From positions 19,654-83,653 of the forward strand of contig CAYQTO010000001.1 of assembly GCA_964420455.1 (NCBI GenBank): a stretch of DNA of 64,000 bases. Direction: 5' to 3'. The stretch comes from CAYQTO01 sp964420455. Its GTDB lineage: Bacteria; Sumerlaeota; Sumerlaeia; SLMS01. Under the pieces are notes generated by a model. That model was not told where the DNA came from, searched no databases, and saw only the letters and a list, made by a program, of their open reading frames with translations. Positions 53,249 through 61,210 of this stretch are shown one piece after another; positions within the stretch are counted from its first letter, which is position 1; each line of letters opens with the position of its first letter. Both the position numbers and the translations under genes were made by a program.

Positions 53249-54085
53249 ATGTCCTTTATCCGAAAACTGTTTGGCGGAGGAGGAAACGACGAGGGGGAGC
53301 GCAAGGGCGACGACGCCGGGGCGGAACGCCCCGATGAACTCCCCACGACCGAGGTCGACCTTTCCGGTGCCGGCAACCTCATCGATCTGGACTTCCTCGA
53401 CTGGAACGAGGCCGCCCAGCTCGATTTTCTCCGCACCACCCTGCCCGACCTGTGCGGCGACCGCCTCGCGCCCCTCCTCGCGAGCGACCGGTTTCGCGGC
53501 AATCCCCACTGCTCGCCCGCGGACGCTGCCATCCTCTTCGCCATGACAGCCCGCCTCGAGCCCGGTCGCATCATGGAAATCGGCTCTGGCTATACCACCC
53601 GCGTCTTTCGCCAGGCAAAGGAGGTCTATCGCCTCCCTGGCGAGCTCATCTCCATTGATCCGGACCCCACCACCGACATCTTCGAGGACGTCGACGCCCA
53701 TCTCGAGCAACCGGTCCAGGCCGTGCCCGTCGACGACTTTGAGATCCTTGTCGAAAACGAGATCGTCTTCCTCGACACGCCCCATATCTTCATCGAGGGA
53801 AACGAACTCGACTATCTTTATAGACATGTGTTGCCGGCGCTTAAGCCAGGGGTGGTCGTGGGAATTCATGGGATCCGACTGCCGCGGAACTACCGGCGGG
53901 AGGAAATCAAGGCCGGCTACTCGGAGCAGATGCTGCTCGCGGATTACCTCCGAGACCACCCGCGGACCGAGGTCCTCGTCGCCGGCGCCTGGCTGGCGGA
54001 ACATCACCCCGACGCCCTTTCCAACGCCCTTCCCGCAGCCGCCCGGGAAAGCGACCCGACCTGCTTCTGGTTTCGGGTGGGATGA
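53249..54085 (+). CDS. Class I SAM-dependent methyltransferase-like protein
   Basis: A protein of about 278 residues with a disordered Gly/Glu/Asp-rich N-terminus and a Rossmann-type domain from about residue 100. Motif I is GRIMEIGSGYTTRVFRQA and a motif II acidic strand follows (ELISIDPDP). Next come EIVFLDTPHIFIEGNELDYLY and PALKPGVVVGIHGIRLP, as in the Methyltransf_24-like group. The substrate is unknown. The ATG at 53249 lies directly after AAGGAG. The gene follows argH by 13 bp and ends seven bases from a convergent small membrane-protein gene. Confidence 0.75.
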   Translation: MSFIRKLFGGGGNDEGERKGDDAGAERPDELPTTEVDLSGAGNLIDLDFLDWNEAAQLDFLRTTLPDLCGDRLAPLLASDRFRGNPHCSPADAAILFAMTARLEPGRIMEIGSGYTTRVFRQAKEVYRLPGELISIDPDPTTDIFEDVDAHLEQPVQAVPVDDFEILVENEIVFLDTPHIFIEGNELDYLYRHVLPALKPGVVVGIHGIRLPRNYRREEIKAGYSEQMLLADYLRDHPRTEVLVAGAWLAEHHPDALSNALPAAARESDPTCFWFRVG

Positions 54086-54091
54086 CTTGCC

Positions 54092-54271
54092 CTAGATGAT
54101 CCCGTTCGTTCTCAGGACAAAGAGGGCGAGGACGGCACCAAGGGCGGCGATGACATAGCCCCACTTGGAATCCGCCTTTGCGGCAAGCGTGATGCCCGCG
54201 AAGAAGATGAGCACCGCCACCCCGATCATCGACGGCCAGTTTGTCCGGGCCAGATTTTCAAGCGTTTCCAT
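54092..54271 (-). CDS. Small two-helix membrane protein
   Basis: A 59-residue protein, too short for most length cut-offs. Residues 14-30 (SMIGVAVLIFFAGITLA) and 37-53 (WGYVIAALGAVLALFVL) form two membrane helices joined by a basic/acidic turn (AKADSK). The frame runs from an ATG at 54271 to a TAG. It is the last gene of the run formed by the TPR protein and zinc-ribbon protein on the minus strand, with a 38-bp gap. I do not recognise a family, and the call rests on the continuous frame and the clear topology. Confidence 0.55.
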   Translation of the reverse strand: METLENLARTNWPSMIGVAVLIFFAGITLAAKADSKWGYVIAALGAVLALFVLRTNGII

Positions 54272-54309
54272 GGGAGGGGCTTCCGCAGGGAAATGGCGTC
54301 TGGGGGCAG

Positions 54310-54615
54310 TCAGTCAAAACCGGGAAACTCGCGTCGGTGCCGGAGCTTTTGATGGAATTCAGACCGGCATTCCGGGCAAAGCCAATAGTCGAAAGTCTCA
54401 TGGACAGCGTCCTCTGCCTCGCGGACCTGCTCGGCGCTCATTTTTTCTAGCCGGGCCACCAGCCGTTCCCATTCCTCGCGTGCCGTTGGCAGGTCCGCGG
54501 ACTCCACCTGGATTTCCGGACCCGGCTCGGCGACGATCTCCAACCGCAGCCGGTAACGATACTCGTTTGGTTCGATCCAACGGCCACACTGGTCGCAGAC
54601 CCGGTCAGATTCCAT
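54310..54615 (-). CDS. Small zinc-ribbon protein
   Basis: A 101-residue protein with two CxxC knuckles that should bind one zinc: VCDQCGRWIEP near the N-terminus and YWLCPECRSEFHQKL near the C-terminus. Between them are a strand pair (YRYRLRLEIVAEPGPEIQVE) and an acidic helix (REEWERLVARLEKMSAEQVR). The function is unknown; such proteins often bind nucleic acid or act as adaptors. The start at 54615 overlaps the end of the large TPR gene by 11 bp, so the two are probably translated together. Confidence 0.75.
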   Translation of the reverse strand: MESDRVCDQCGRWIEPNEYRYRLRLEIVAEPGPEIQVESADLPTAREEWERLVARLEKMSAEQVREAEDAVHETFDYWLCPECRSEFHQKLRHRREFPGFD

Positions 54616-56602
54616 GGCCTCCCCCAAAGAGAGCGAGGAGTACTGCGCCGAAAGCGGAGACGATTGCCAGCAGGTACAACCCGACAACGCCAAGGTGAAG
54701 GCGCGCCTGGCGGGCGAGCTCCGGATCGAGTTGGTCGAGGGCGGCGACCTGGCGCCAGGCAAAGCCGGCATGGCCCCGTGCGATCGCCAATTGGCAGGCG
54801 TGAAACCGCGCCACCGCATTTTCGGGAGCACCGGCGATCGCCGCGAGCAGCGGATCGATCGCCACCCCTGGCCGCCACCAATGGCTCAACGCCACACGGC
54901 CGTACGCCTCCGCCGCTTCGCTGCTCGAGCGGTTTTCCCGCAGCACCTCCCCGAAGAGCCCAAGTGCTGCCCGCCAGTCGCCCAGCCCCTCGAGGCATCG
55001 CCCGAGCCCCAGCATGTGGCGCGGGTTCCCCGGTTCCACGTCGAGCGCTCGCCTGAACAAAGGCAAGGCCTCGCCGTGGCGGCCCTGTTGAAGGTGAATC
55101 TGGCCGATCGTTGCCAACACTTCACCGTCGGCAGGGTCCTCGCGGATTACCGCCTCAAAGCGCGCGATCGCTTCATCGTGGCGGCCAAGGCTGGAGAGCA
55201 CTCCCCCCGCCGCACGTTGATAGGCCATCTCTTCCGGATCCAGCTCCGCCGCCCGCTCGAAGCAGGCGAGAGCGGCCTTCTTGCGCCCTTGAAGCTCGTG
55301 CAGATGACCCAGGTAGAAGCTGACGCCGGGTTCGTCCGGATGGTCTTCCTGGACTTCTTCGAGGAGGGCCTGGGCGATCACCTTGTCACCCGCCCGGAGG
55401 TGGAGTCCCGCGAGCCGGGTGCGGGGTTCGGCCCTTCCCGGGAGGTATTCGGCCGCCTTCTCGAAGGCACGGGCAGCCTCGCGGAGCAGCCCTGTCTCTT
55501 CTGCAACCTGTCCGGCAAGGAGCCACCCGACACCTTCCTCGGGATGGGCGCGCACCATCAGCGCGGCGACCTCGCGCGCCTCCTCCAGGCGGGCCCCCTT
55601 GCGATAGAGCCCACCGATGTTCACCAGCGCACCGGGATGAGTTTCCTCCTGGTCGAGCACCTGCTGATAGAGGGCGATGGCGGAGCGGTCGTCTCCCATG
55701 TGTTGTGCCAGCAGTCCAAGATGGAAGAGGAGTGAGGTGTCGTCGGGATGGTCATCGAGAGCCCCTTGGAGGAGATCACGGGCGTCCTCGTGGCGGTCGA
55801 GGTCGACAAGGGCGGACGCGGCTTCAATCGCGAGGGGAGGGCGATTGCCCGCGAGGACGAGGGCGCGCCTTGCCCACTCGTGCGCCATCGGGGCATCGCC
55901 TGCGGCGCGATGCATACGGGCCAGATGGAAGGCAATGGCAACAGCGTCCGGGTCGATCTGTGCTGCCTTTCGGAGCAGGTCGATCGCCCGGTCGCGCTTG
56001 CCAAGATCCTCAAGCGCGATGGCCAGGTACATTCGGGTTGTGGTCGATTCGGGGTGGGTGCGGAGCGTTTCCTCGAGTTGTTCGACGGCGGTTTCAGGGT
56101 GGCCGGCGAGGTAGCGGAGGCGAGCCATGGCAATGCCCGCTTCGAGGCTGGCAGGGTCGCGCTCGAGAGCCTGCTCGAGCACCTCCTCGGCGTCCTCGAG
56201 GGCACCCGCGTCGGTGAGCGCCTTGCCCAGCAGGGCTCGCGCTTGCGTCGGGGCGCTATCGCTCCGCACAAAAGAACGGAGCACGGCGACGGCCATGGTT
56301 GGCTTGTCCGCCTGCATGTAGGCCTCGGCCAGCATGAGGGGGAGCTCCGGATTGCCAGGATCGAGGTCGCGCGCCCGGCGCAGGTGGTCAACGGCCTCGC
56401 CCGGACGTTCGAGTTCCATGCACGCCCCGGCGAGTCCCATTCGCGCCTCCGCGAGCGTCGGGGCGAGGTCCGCCGCGCGCTCGAAGCAGGCCATCGCCTC
56501 TTCCGGCTCCCCGTCGTCGAGCAGCCGGTTGCCCTTCTCGCAGAGACCCTCCGCCTCGACGCGTTCGTGGCTCCAATCCGGTTGTTCAGGAAATGAATGC
56601 AT
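54605..56602 (-). CDS. Large TPR protein with C-terminal membrane anchor
   Basis: A 665-residue protein built almost wholly of TPR repeats, roughly 16 units from about residue 20 to 600 (for example GDDRSAIALYQQVLDQEETH and GRKKAALACFERAAELDPEE). A single hydrophobic helix ends it (VVGLYLLAIVSAFGAVLLAL), so it is probably tail-anchored with the TPR solenoid in the cytosol. The ATG at 56602 begins the first repeat region; a much longer frame upstream runs antisense-like through recN and is spurious. It may serve as a docking scaffold for an envelope complex. It lies 86 bp downstream of recN and overlaps the zinc-ribbon gene. Confidence 0.85.
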   Translation of the reverse strand: MHSFPEQPDWSHERVEAEGLCEKGNRLLDDGEPEEAMACFERAADLAPTLAEARMGLAGACMELERPGEAVDHLRRARDLDPGNPELPLMLAEAYMQADKPTMAVAVLRSFVRSDSAPTQARALLGKALTDAGALEDAEEVLEQALERDPASLEAGIAMARLRYLAGHPETAVEQLEETLRTHPESTTTRMYLAIALEDLGKRDRAIDLLRKAAQIDPDAVAIAFHLARMHRAAGDAPMAHEWARRALVLAGNRPPLAIEAASALVDLDRHEDARDLLQGALDDHPDDTSLLFHLGLLAQHMGDDRSAIALYQQVLDQEETHPGALVNIGGLYRKGARLEEAREVAALMVRAHPEEGVGWLLAGQVAEETGLLREAARAFEKAAEYLPGRAEPRTRLAGLHLRAGDKVIAQALLEEVQEDHPDEPGVSFYLGHLHELQGRKKAALACFERAAELDPEEMAYQRAAGGVLSSLGRHDEAIARFEAVIREDPADGEVLATIGQIHLQQGRHGEALPLFRRALDVEPGNPRHMLGLGRCLEGLGDWRAALGLFGEVLRENRSSSEAAEAYGRVALSHWWRPGVAIDPLLAAIAGAPENAVARFHACQLAIARGHAGFAWRQVAALDQLDPELARQARLHLGVVGLYLLAIVSAFGAVLLALFGGGHGI

Positions 56603-56688
56603 AGAACCGCCTGACCCTTCCATCCGCGATTGGAGGCCAGGGGCGGTACCCTCGCAAGGGGCAATTGACAGGTACGAAAGGACATCCC

Positions 56689-58383
56689 TCAGGCCGACCG
56701 CTCGAGCAGTTCCGCCGCCAGGTCCAGCGAGCGCGCCGATGCCGCCCCGCCATTCAGGAGACGGGCGATTTCCCCTTGCCGGGCGATGCCGTCGAGGACC
56801 TCGAGGCGCGAGGTTGTTCGGCCCGCGGCTTCCTCCTTCCGCACGCGCAGGTGATGATGGGCGGCGGCCGCGATCGCCGGCTGGTGGGTCACGCAAAGGA
56901 CCTGGGAGGAGGCGCCGAGCTGTGCGAGCCGCTCGGCAATGCGGCCCGTTGCCGCCCCGGAGACCCCCGAGTCGATCTCGTCGAACACAAGCAACCGCGG
57001 GTCGCGCCGTTCTGCGTCGAGCGTCTTCAGCGCCAGCAGCACCCGGCTCAATTCCCCGCCCGAGGCGACGTGCCTGAGCGGTCTCAGCGCCTCTCCCTTG
57101 TTGGCGGAAAAGTAGAGGTGGACCTCCTCGCTCCCCGCGGGGCCAGCGAACCCCCCATCGGCGAGCGGCACCCCCGCCCCGAGCGGTATCAGCCGCAATT
57201 CCAGGCGGACCGATGGCATGGCGAACTCGGCGAGAAGCGACCGCAGGGGGCGGAGAAGTTTCTCCCGCTTGTTTTCCCGCGATTGGCGGAGCGCCCTCGC
57301 CCGGGCGGCCAGCCGCTCCCGCGCCTCCGTCCATGCTGCTTCGAGCTGTTCGATCCGCGCCTCGCCGTTTTCAATGCCGTCAAGCTCCGAACGGAGTTCG
57401 GCGAGGCGGGCGAGTGCCGACGCCTCGTCGAGGCGGTGCTTCTTGAGAACGCGGCGGATGTCGGCGCAGCGCCCGTTGAGGGCGTCGAGGCGCTCCGGGT
57501 CCGCCTCGAGTCCATCCGCGGCCCGGGTGACCTCGAATGTTACCTCGCCGAGGCGCTCCTGCAGGTCCGCCAGGTCCGCCGCGAGCGGGTCCAGGCGAGG
57601 ATCGTATCGCGCCGCGCCGGAGAGCGCCTTCTGTGCGGCGGAAATTGTTCCCGCGACATCTGTCTCCCCTCCGGCAAGGGCCTCCGCCGCCCCCGAGAGC
57701 CCGCGCCGGATCTCCTCGACACTCCCAAGGCGCCGGATCTCCTCCTCCATCGTTGCCAGTTCCCCCTCCTTCAGGTCGAGGTTCTCCAATTCCTCCACCT
57801 GGAACCGGAGGAATTCCGTGCGTGCGTCGCTTTCCCCGGCGCTGGCACGGGCCTCCTCGAGTGCCGCCTCCAACCCGCGGCACGCCTCCCACTCGAGCTC
57901 CACCTCCCGTCGCAGGCGCCCGTTGCCCGCCCAATCGTCATAGAAGTCCCGCTGCACCGATGGCTTGAGGAGCGTGTGCTGCTCATGCTGGGAGCTGATT
58001 TCGACAAGGTGGCTGGCGATCTGGGCGAGGAGGCCGGCAGGCACAAGACAGCCGTTCACCCAGGCGCGGCTGCGGCCCGAGGCGAGCACCTCGCGTCGCA
58101 GGATCAGGTCGCCCTCGGTGCCCGCCTCGATGCCATGGCCGGCGAGGAGCTCGGAAAGGGGGCCGCCATGGGACGTTTCAAAGAGAGCTTCCACCGTGGC
58201 GCGGTCCTCTCCGGTGCGGACCGCGGCAGGGGAGGCGCGGTCGCCGAGCAGAAGAAGCAACGCATCCAGCAGGAGCGACTTTCCCGCACCCGATTCCCCG
58301 GTCAGAACCGTCAATCCGTGCTCGAGTTCGAGCGCGGCATTTTCGAAAAGGGCGAAGTTGGCAAGTCGTAGATGGCGAAGCAC
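56689..58383 (-). CDS. recN: DNA repair protein RecN
   Basis: An SMC-like ATPase of about 564 residues that acts early in double-strand break repair. The Walker A motif is TGESGAGKSLLLDAL (29-36 core). The ABC signature is HVASGGELSRVLLALK, followed by Walker B LLVFDEIDSGVSG and the switch histidine region VLCVTHQPAIAAAA. Between them is a long coiled coil with the RecN hairpin. I use the GTG at 58383 because the family begins with LRHLRLANFALFE; an ATG at 58440 would add 19 basic residues. Length fits the family. It is the upstream neighbour of the TPR gene. Confidence 0.95.
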   Translation of the reverse strand: MLRHLRLANFALFENAALELEHGLTVLTGESGAGKSLLLDALLLLLGDRASPAAVRTGEDRATVEALFETSHGGPLSELLAGHGIEAGTEGDLILRREVLASGRSRAWVNGCLVPAGLLAQIASHLVEISSQHEQHTLLKPSVQRDFYDDWAGNGRLRREVELEWEACRGLEAALEEARASAGESDARTEFLRFQVEELENLDLKEGELATMEEEIRRLGSVEEIRRGLSGAAEALAGGETDVAGTISAAQKALSGAARYDPRLDPLAADLADLQERLGEVTFEVTRAADGLEADPERLDALNGRCADIRRVLKKHRLDEASALARLAELRSELDGIENGEARIEQLEAAWTEARERLAARARALRQSRENKREKLLRPLRSLLAEFAMPSVRLELRLIPLGAGVPLADGGFAGPAGSEEVHLYFSANKGEALRPLRHVASGGELSRVLLALKTLDAERRDPRLLVFDEIDSGVSGAATGRIAERLAQLGASSQVLCVTHQPAIAAAAHHHLRVRKEEAAGRTTSRLEVLDGIARQGEIARLLNGGAASARSLDLAAELLERSA

Positions 58384-58461
58384 GGCAGCGGGCCTTGTTT
58401 TGATTTTCCTTCGCCTAGCCGGATTGAGGGGCGAAGGCAAGGCGAAAGTGCGCCCGCGTCT

Positions 58462-60048
58462 TCAGATCGGGTCGTCGGTCAGGAAGGGCTTTGGGAGGTC
58501 TGGCAGCGCCTCGATGCGCGCCCGTCCCTCCTGGCGAAAGGCGAAGGCAAACAATCGAAGTTGGCTGGTGGCGGTCCACTGGCGCTCGGCAAGGATCAGA
58601 CCTTCGGCGCGGAGCCGGTCCAGTGCCGCGTCGACGATTTCCCGATCCCCGCGATACTGCAGCAGAAAGCCCGAATCGGCATCTCCGATGCGGTAGGCCT
58701 TGGCGAGTTCGCGGGCCACTTCGGCCGGATCCTCCACCGTTGATTCGACTCCCCAAATGACCCCCTCCCATGGAAAAACGTGATGCCGCATGGCGAGGAT
58801 GTTCATATCGCGCGTGACGACCATGACCGGTTGGTCCGGTTGTCGGATGGCGGCCAGATGCTGGATGGACTGGCGCATCCAGACGCCTTGGTTGGCGACC
58901 TCGAGGAGGAGCATGGCCGTCGCGAGGACGGCGAAGGTGCTCCTCCACGCAAGGCCCCACCACGCCCACCGTTGGGCCTCGTCCCATCCGATCGCCAGCA
59001 CGACGATCACCGGCAGCGACAGGGGCGCGGCGTACCGCAGGGTGCTCTGGACATTTTCCCCGAGCGCCGAGACCGCCATGAACCCAAGGGCCGACCCAAC
59101 GAGCAGACCCGCCAGGAAACGCCCGGCGAGCGGCGCCCGCGCCCGCCGCAGCCAGGACCAGGCAGCGTACAACGCCACCGCGTACAGAAGCATATAGACG
59201 ATGCGGAAGAGCGAGGGCCCCAAACCGGTGAGCGACTCCGCCACAGCGCCGTCGGAGAAGAAGGCGGAAATCTGGTTGCGAAAGACATCGGAAGGGTCCG
59301 GGAACGCGCCGGTGGAGGTTTCCTCGCGCTGGGTGCCGAGGGCGAGGAGGAGCGGAACAACGCCGGCAAGGGCGGCGGCGAGAGGGGCGAAGATCACCCA
59401 GCCGCGGGCCGGTGCGGGATCGTCCGGCGTTCGTTGGAAGCGCAGAAGAAGCCCGACGGCCACCATGCCGAAGAGGACGAGTTGTGCCGAGCCGTGGACA
59501 TACAAGGTGAGGGTCCCGGCCAGCGTGGCGAGAAGACCGCGCCGCCACCCAGGCCGCTGCCAGTATGCTGCCATCCCCCAGAACCAGAATGCGCAGCAGG
59601 TGACCAGCGGCATCATGTAGCGGAACTCGGTGCCGATGGTGAACCAGTAGGGGGACAGAAGGGTCAGGGCCATGGCGGGTAGAAGCACCGTGCGCAGGCG
59701 CATTTGGCCGATCCAGCCGGCGAGGCCGAAGGTCGCCACCGCGGCGGCCAGAATCGAGCTCAGGCGGAGCATTCGCTCCCACTCGCCGAGGGTTTCACGG
59801 AAGAGCTTGGCATAGAGAAAGGGGAGGGGGGAGTGACCGGCGGCGAGGCGCTCCTCGAGCATGAGGTTGAAGGGCATGCGCGAGGCCTGGAGCGTGTAAT
59901 ACTCGTCGAGCCAGAAACCGCGCTGTGTCGCAAAGGCATAGCGGAGGAGGAATCCGGCGGCGGCGAAGGCGGCGACCATGGCCCAGTCGCGTGGCAGGAG
60001 GCGGCCATCGTCGAGCGACGTGGATGCTTGGGGCGACGAGGGATCCAT
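58462..60048 (-). CDS. Polytopic membrane glycosyltransferase, GT39/ArnT-like
   Basis: A protein of about 528 residues with ten or more membrane helices. The first external loop carries the acidic pair in FWLDEYYTLQASRMPF, the typical catalytic site of GT-C enzymes that use polyprenyl-phosphate sugars (PMT/ArnT group). The C-terminal 130 residues form a soluble domain (MVVTRDMNILAMRHHVFPWE onward). Substrate and acceptor are unknown. The ATG at 60048 fits the first helix; the frame continues upstream without domain character. It precedes recN with about 78 bp between. Confidence 0.85.
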   Translation of the reverse strand: MDPSSPQASTSLDDGRLLPRDWAMVAAFAAAGFLLRYAFATQRGFWLDEYYTLQASRMPFNLMLEERLAAGHSPLPFLYAKLFRETLGEWERMLRLSSILAAAVATFGLAGWIGQMRLRTVLLPAMALTLLSPYWFTIGTEFRYMMPLVTCCAFWFWGMAAYWQRPGWRRGLLATLAGTLTLYVHGSAQLVLFGMVAVGLLLRFQRTPDDPAPARGWVIFAPLAAALAGVVPLLLALGTQREETSTGAFPDPSDVFRNQISAFFSDGAVAESLTGLGPSLFRIVYMLLYAVALYAAWSWLRRARAPLAGRFLAGLLVGSALGFMAVSALGENVQSTLRYAAPLSLPVIVVLAIGWDEAQRWAWWGLAWRSTFAVLATAMLLLEVANQGVWMRQSIQHLAAIRQPDQPVMVVTRDMNILAMRHHVFPWEGVIWGVESTVEDPAEVARELAKAYRIGDADSGFLLQYRGDREIVDAALDRLRAEGLILAERQWTATSQLRLFAFAFRQEGRARIEALPDLPKPFLTDDPI

Positions 60049-60176
60049 GGCGGCGCTAGGCGTTCCCAGCCCCCGCCAGCGCGTCAACCGAAGCAGATCA
60101 GAATGTGGTGAATGAAATTCGCTCTGGCTGTTAGAAACCTCCGGCGGGCGTGTCCCCCGGACCCAGGAGGAGTTCC

Positions 60177-60476
60177 ATGCAGCAAGGTGTTTCCACACCG
60201 CGCCTCGAGCGCCAGAGCGAGGTCCGGGGGCTCTTTGGCCGCCTCCTCTTTCGTTTCCGAACCTTCGGGCGCATGCTCCGCGATCCCAGTTACCGCCTGC
60301 CGGGCCGGCTCAAGCTGATGCTTGTGCTGGTCGCCGCCTACACGATCTTCCCCTTCGACATCATCCCAGACATCTTCATTCCGTTGGGTTTTGCGGATGA
60401 TCTGGCGCTGCTGGGCGCGGCGCTGGCCTGGCTGAACAAGGAGATCGACCGGTACCTCGCGCGCGAGCGGCGGTAA
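60177..60476 (+). CDS. DUF1232 (YkvA-type) membrane protein
   Basis: A 99-residue protein with the DUF1232 signature: YRLPGRLKLMLVLVAAYTIF, then PFDIIPDIFIPLGFADD and LALLGAALAWLNKEIDRYL. The conserved PFDIIPD motif is complete. Members are small membrane proteins of unknown role. The ATG has an excellent AGGAGG six to seven bases upstream. The gene is convergent with efp and ends next to the efp terminator. Confidence 0.9.
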   Translation: MQQGVSTPRLERQSEVRGLFGRLLFRFRTFGRMLRDPSYRLPGRLKLMLVLVAAYTIFPFDIIPDIFIPLGFADDLALLGAALAWLNKEIDRYLARERR

Positions 60477-60477
60477 G

Positions 60478-60516
60478 AAAAAAAAGGGCGGGGCCCCACG
60501 CGGGAGGCCCCACCCC
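60478..60516 (-). terminator. Intrinsic terminator of efp
   Basis: On the minus strand a GC-rich stem (GGGTGGGGCC pairing with GGCCCCGCCC, one G-U pair) is followed by a run of eight T residues (the A-run at 60478-60485 on the plus strand). It lies 27 bp past the efp stop codon. It directly abuts the end of the DUF1232 gene. Confidence 0.85.
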
Positions 60517-60542
60517 TTGATGCTCCGCAAAGGCCCTTGCCC

Positions 60543-61112
60543 TCAGGCGCGTTCGACGTAGCGCCCGTCCTCCGTGCTCACACGCACCTTTTCGCCGGTC
60601 TTGATGAATGGCGGCACCTGGACAGCCATCCCCGTCTCGAGGATCGCTTCCTTGGTGATCGAGCCGCTGGTGTTGCCCTTCGCGACGTTGTCCTGCGTTT
60701 CCACGACCTCGAAGACCATCTTCGGCGGAAGGTCGAGTCCCACCGGTTCACCGTTCCAGAACGACATGATCACTTCCGCGTCACCAACAAGGAACTTTGC
60801 CTGAAAACCCAGGAAGTCCTCCGTAAGGAGGATCTGGTCGTAAGTCGTCAGGTCCATGAAGTGATATCCGTCGGGGTCGTTGTAGAGGTACTGGACGGTG
60901 CGCTGCTCGAACTCGGCGATCTCCGGATGATCGGCGGACCCCTTGTAGGTTTTTTCGATCACCAGGCCGTCGTTGTAGCTCTTGAGCTTGACGGTGGTGG
61001 ACGGCTGGCCTTTGCCCGGCGTGCGGTGGTCGAAGGACGTGACGATGAACAGCTTTCCATCGACGACGATCTTCATTCCCGGGCGAAGGTTGATGGGATC
61101 AATCGTGGGCAT
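60543..61112 (-). CDS. efp: Elongation factor P
   Basis: A 189-residue translation factor that relieves ribosome stalling at proline runs. The three EF-P beta-barrel domains are complete. Lys34 stands at the tip of the first domain in the loop HRTPGKGQPSTT, the position that receives beta-lysine or aminopentanol in other bacteria. No EpmA/EpmB or YmfI-type modification gene is in the window. AGGAG lies about 13 bases before the ATG. Proline-rich proteins such as ScpB's tail are consistent with a need for it. Confidence 0.96.
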   Translation of the reverse strand: MPTIDPINLRPGMKIVVDGKLFIVTSFDHRTPGKGQPSTTVKLKSYNDGLVIEKTYKGSADHPEIAEFEQRTVQYLYNDPDGYHFMDLTTYDQILLTEDFLGFQAKFLVGDAEVIMSFWNGEPVGLDLPPKMVFEVVETQDNVAKGNTSGSITKEAILETGMAVQVPPFIKTGEKVRVSTEDGRYVERA

Positions 61113-61210
61113 CGGAAGGGAACGGCTCCTGGGGGAATTTGCGGCGGGGTTTTGACCTGACCCGGCGCGGGGCCGTCAAGGGAGACGTGCCCCGCCGGTG
61201 CAGAGGCCCT

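Noticed and set aside
51310..53574. 754-codon open frame on the minus strand opposite argH
   Set aside because: It is Gly/Arg-rich and motif-free, and argH is certain on the other strand.
56603..57334. N-terminal extension of the TPR gene into recN
   Set aside because: The frame is open, but the extension is antisense-like Arg/Gly-rich sequence in another frame of recN. The first TPR starts after the ATG at 56602.
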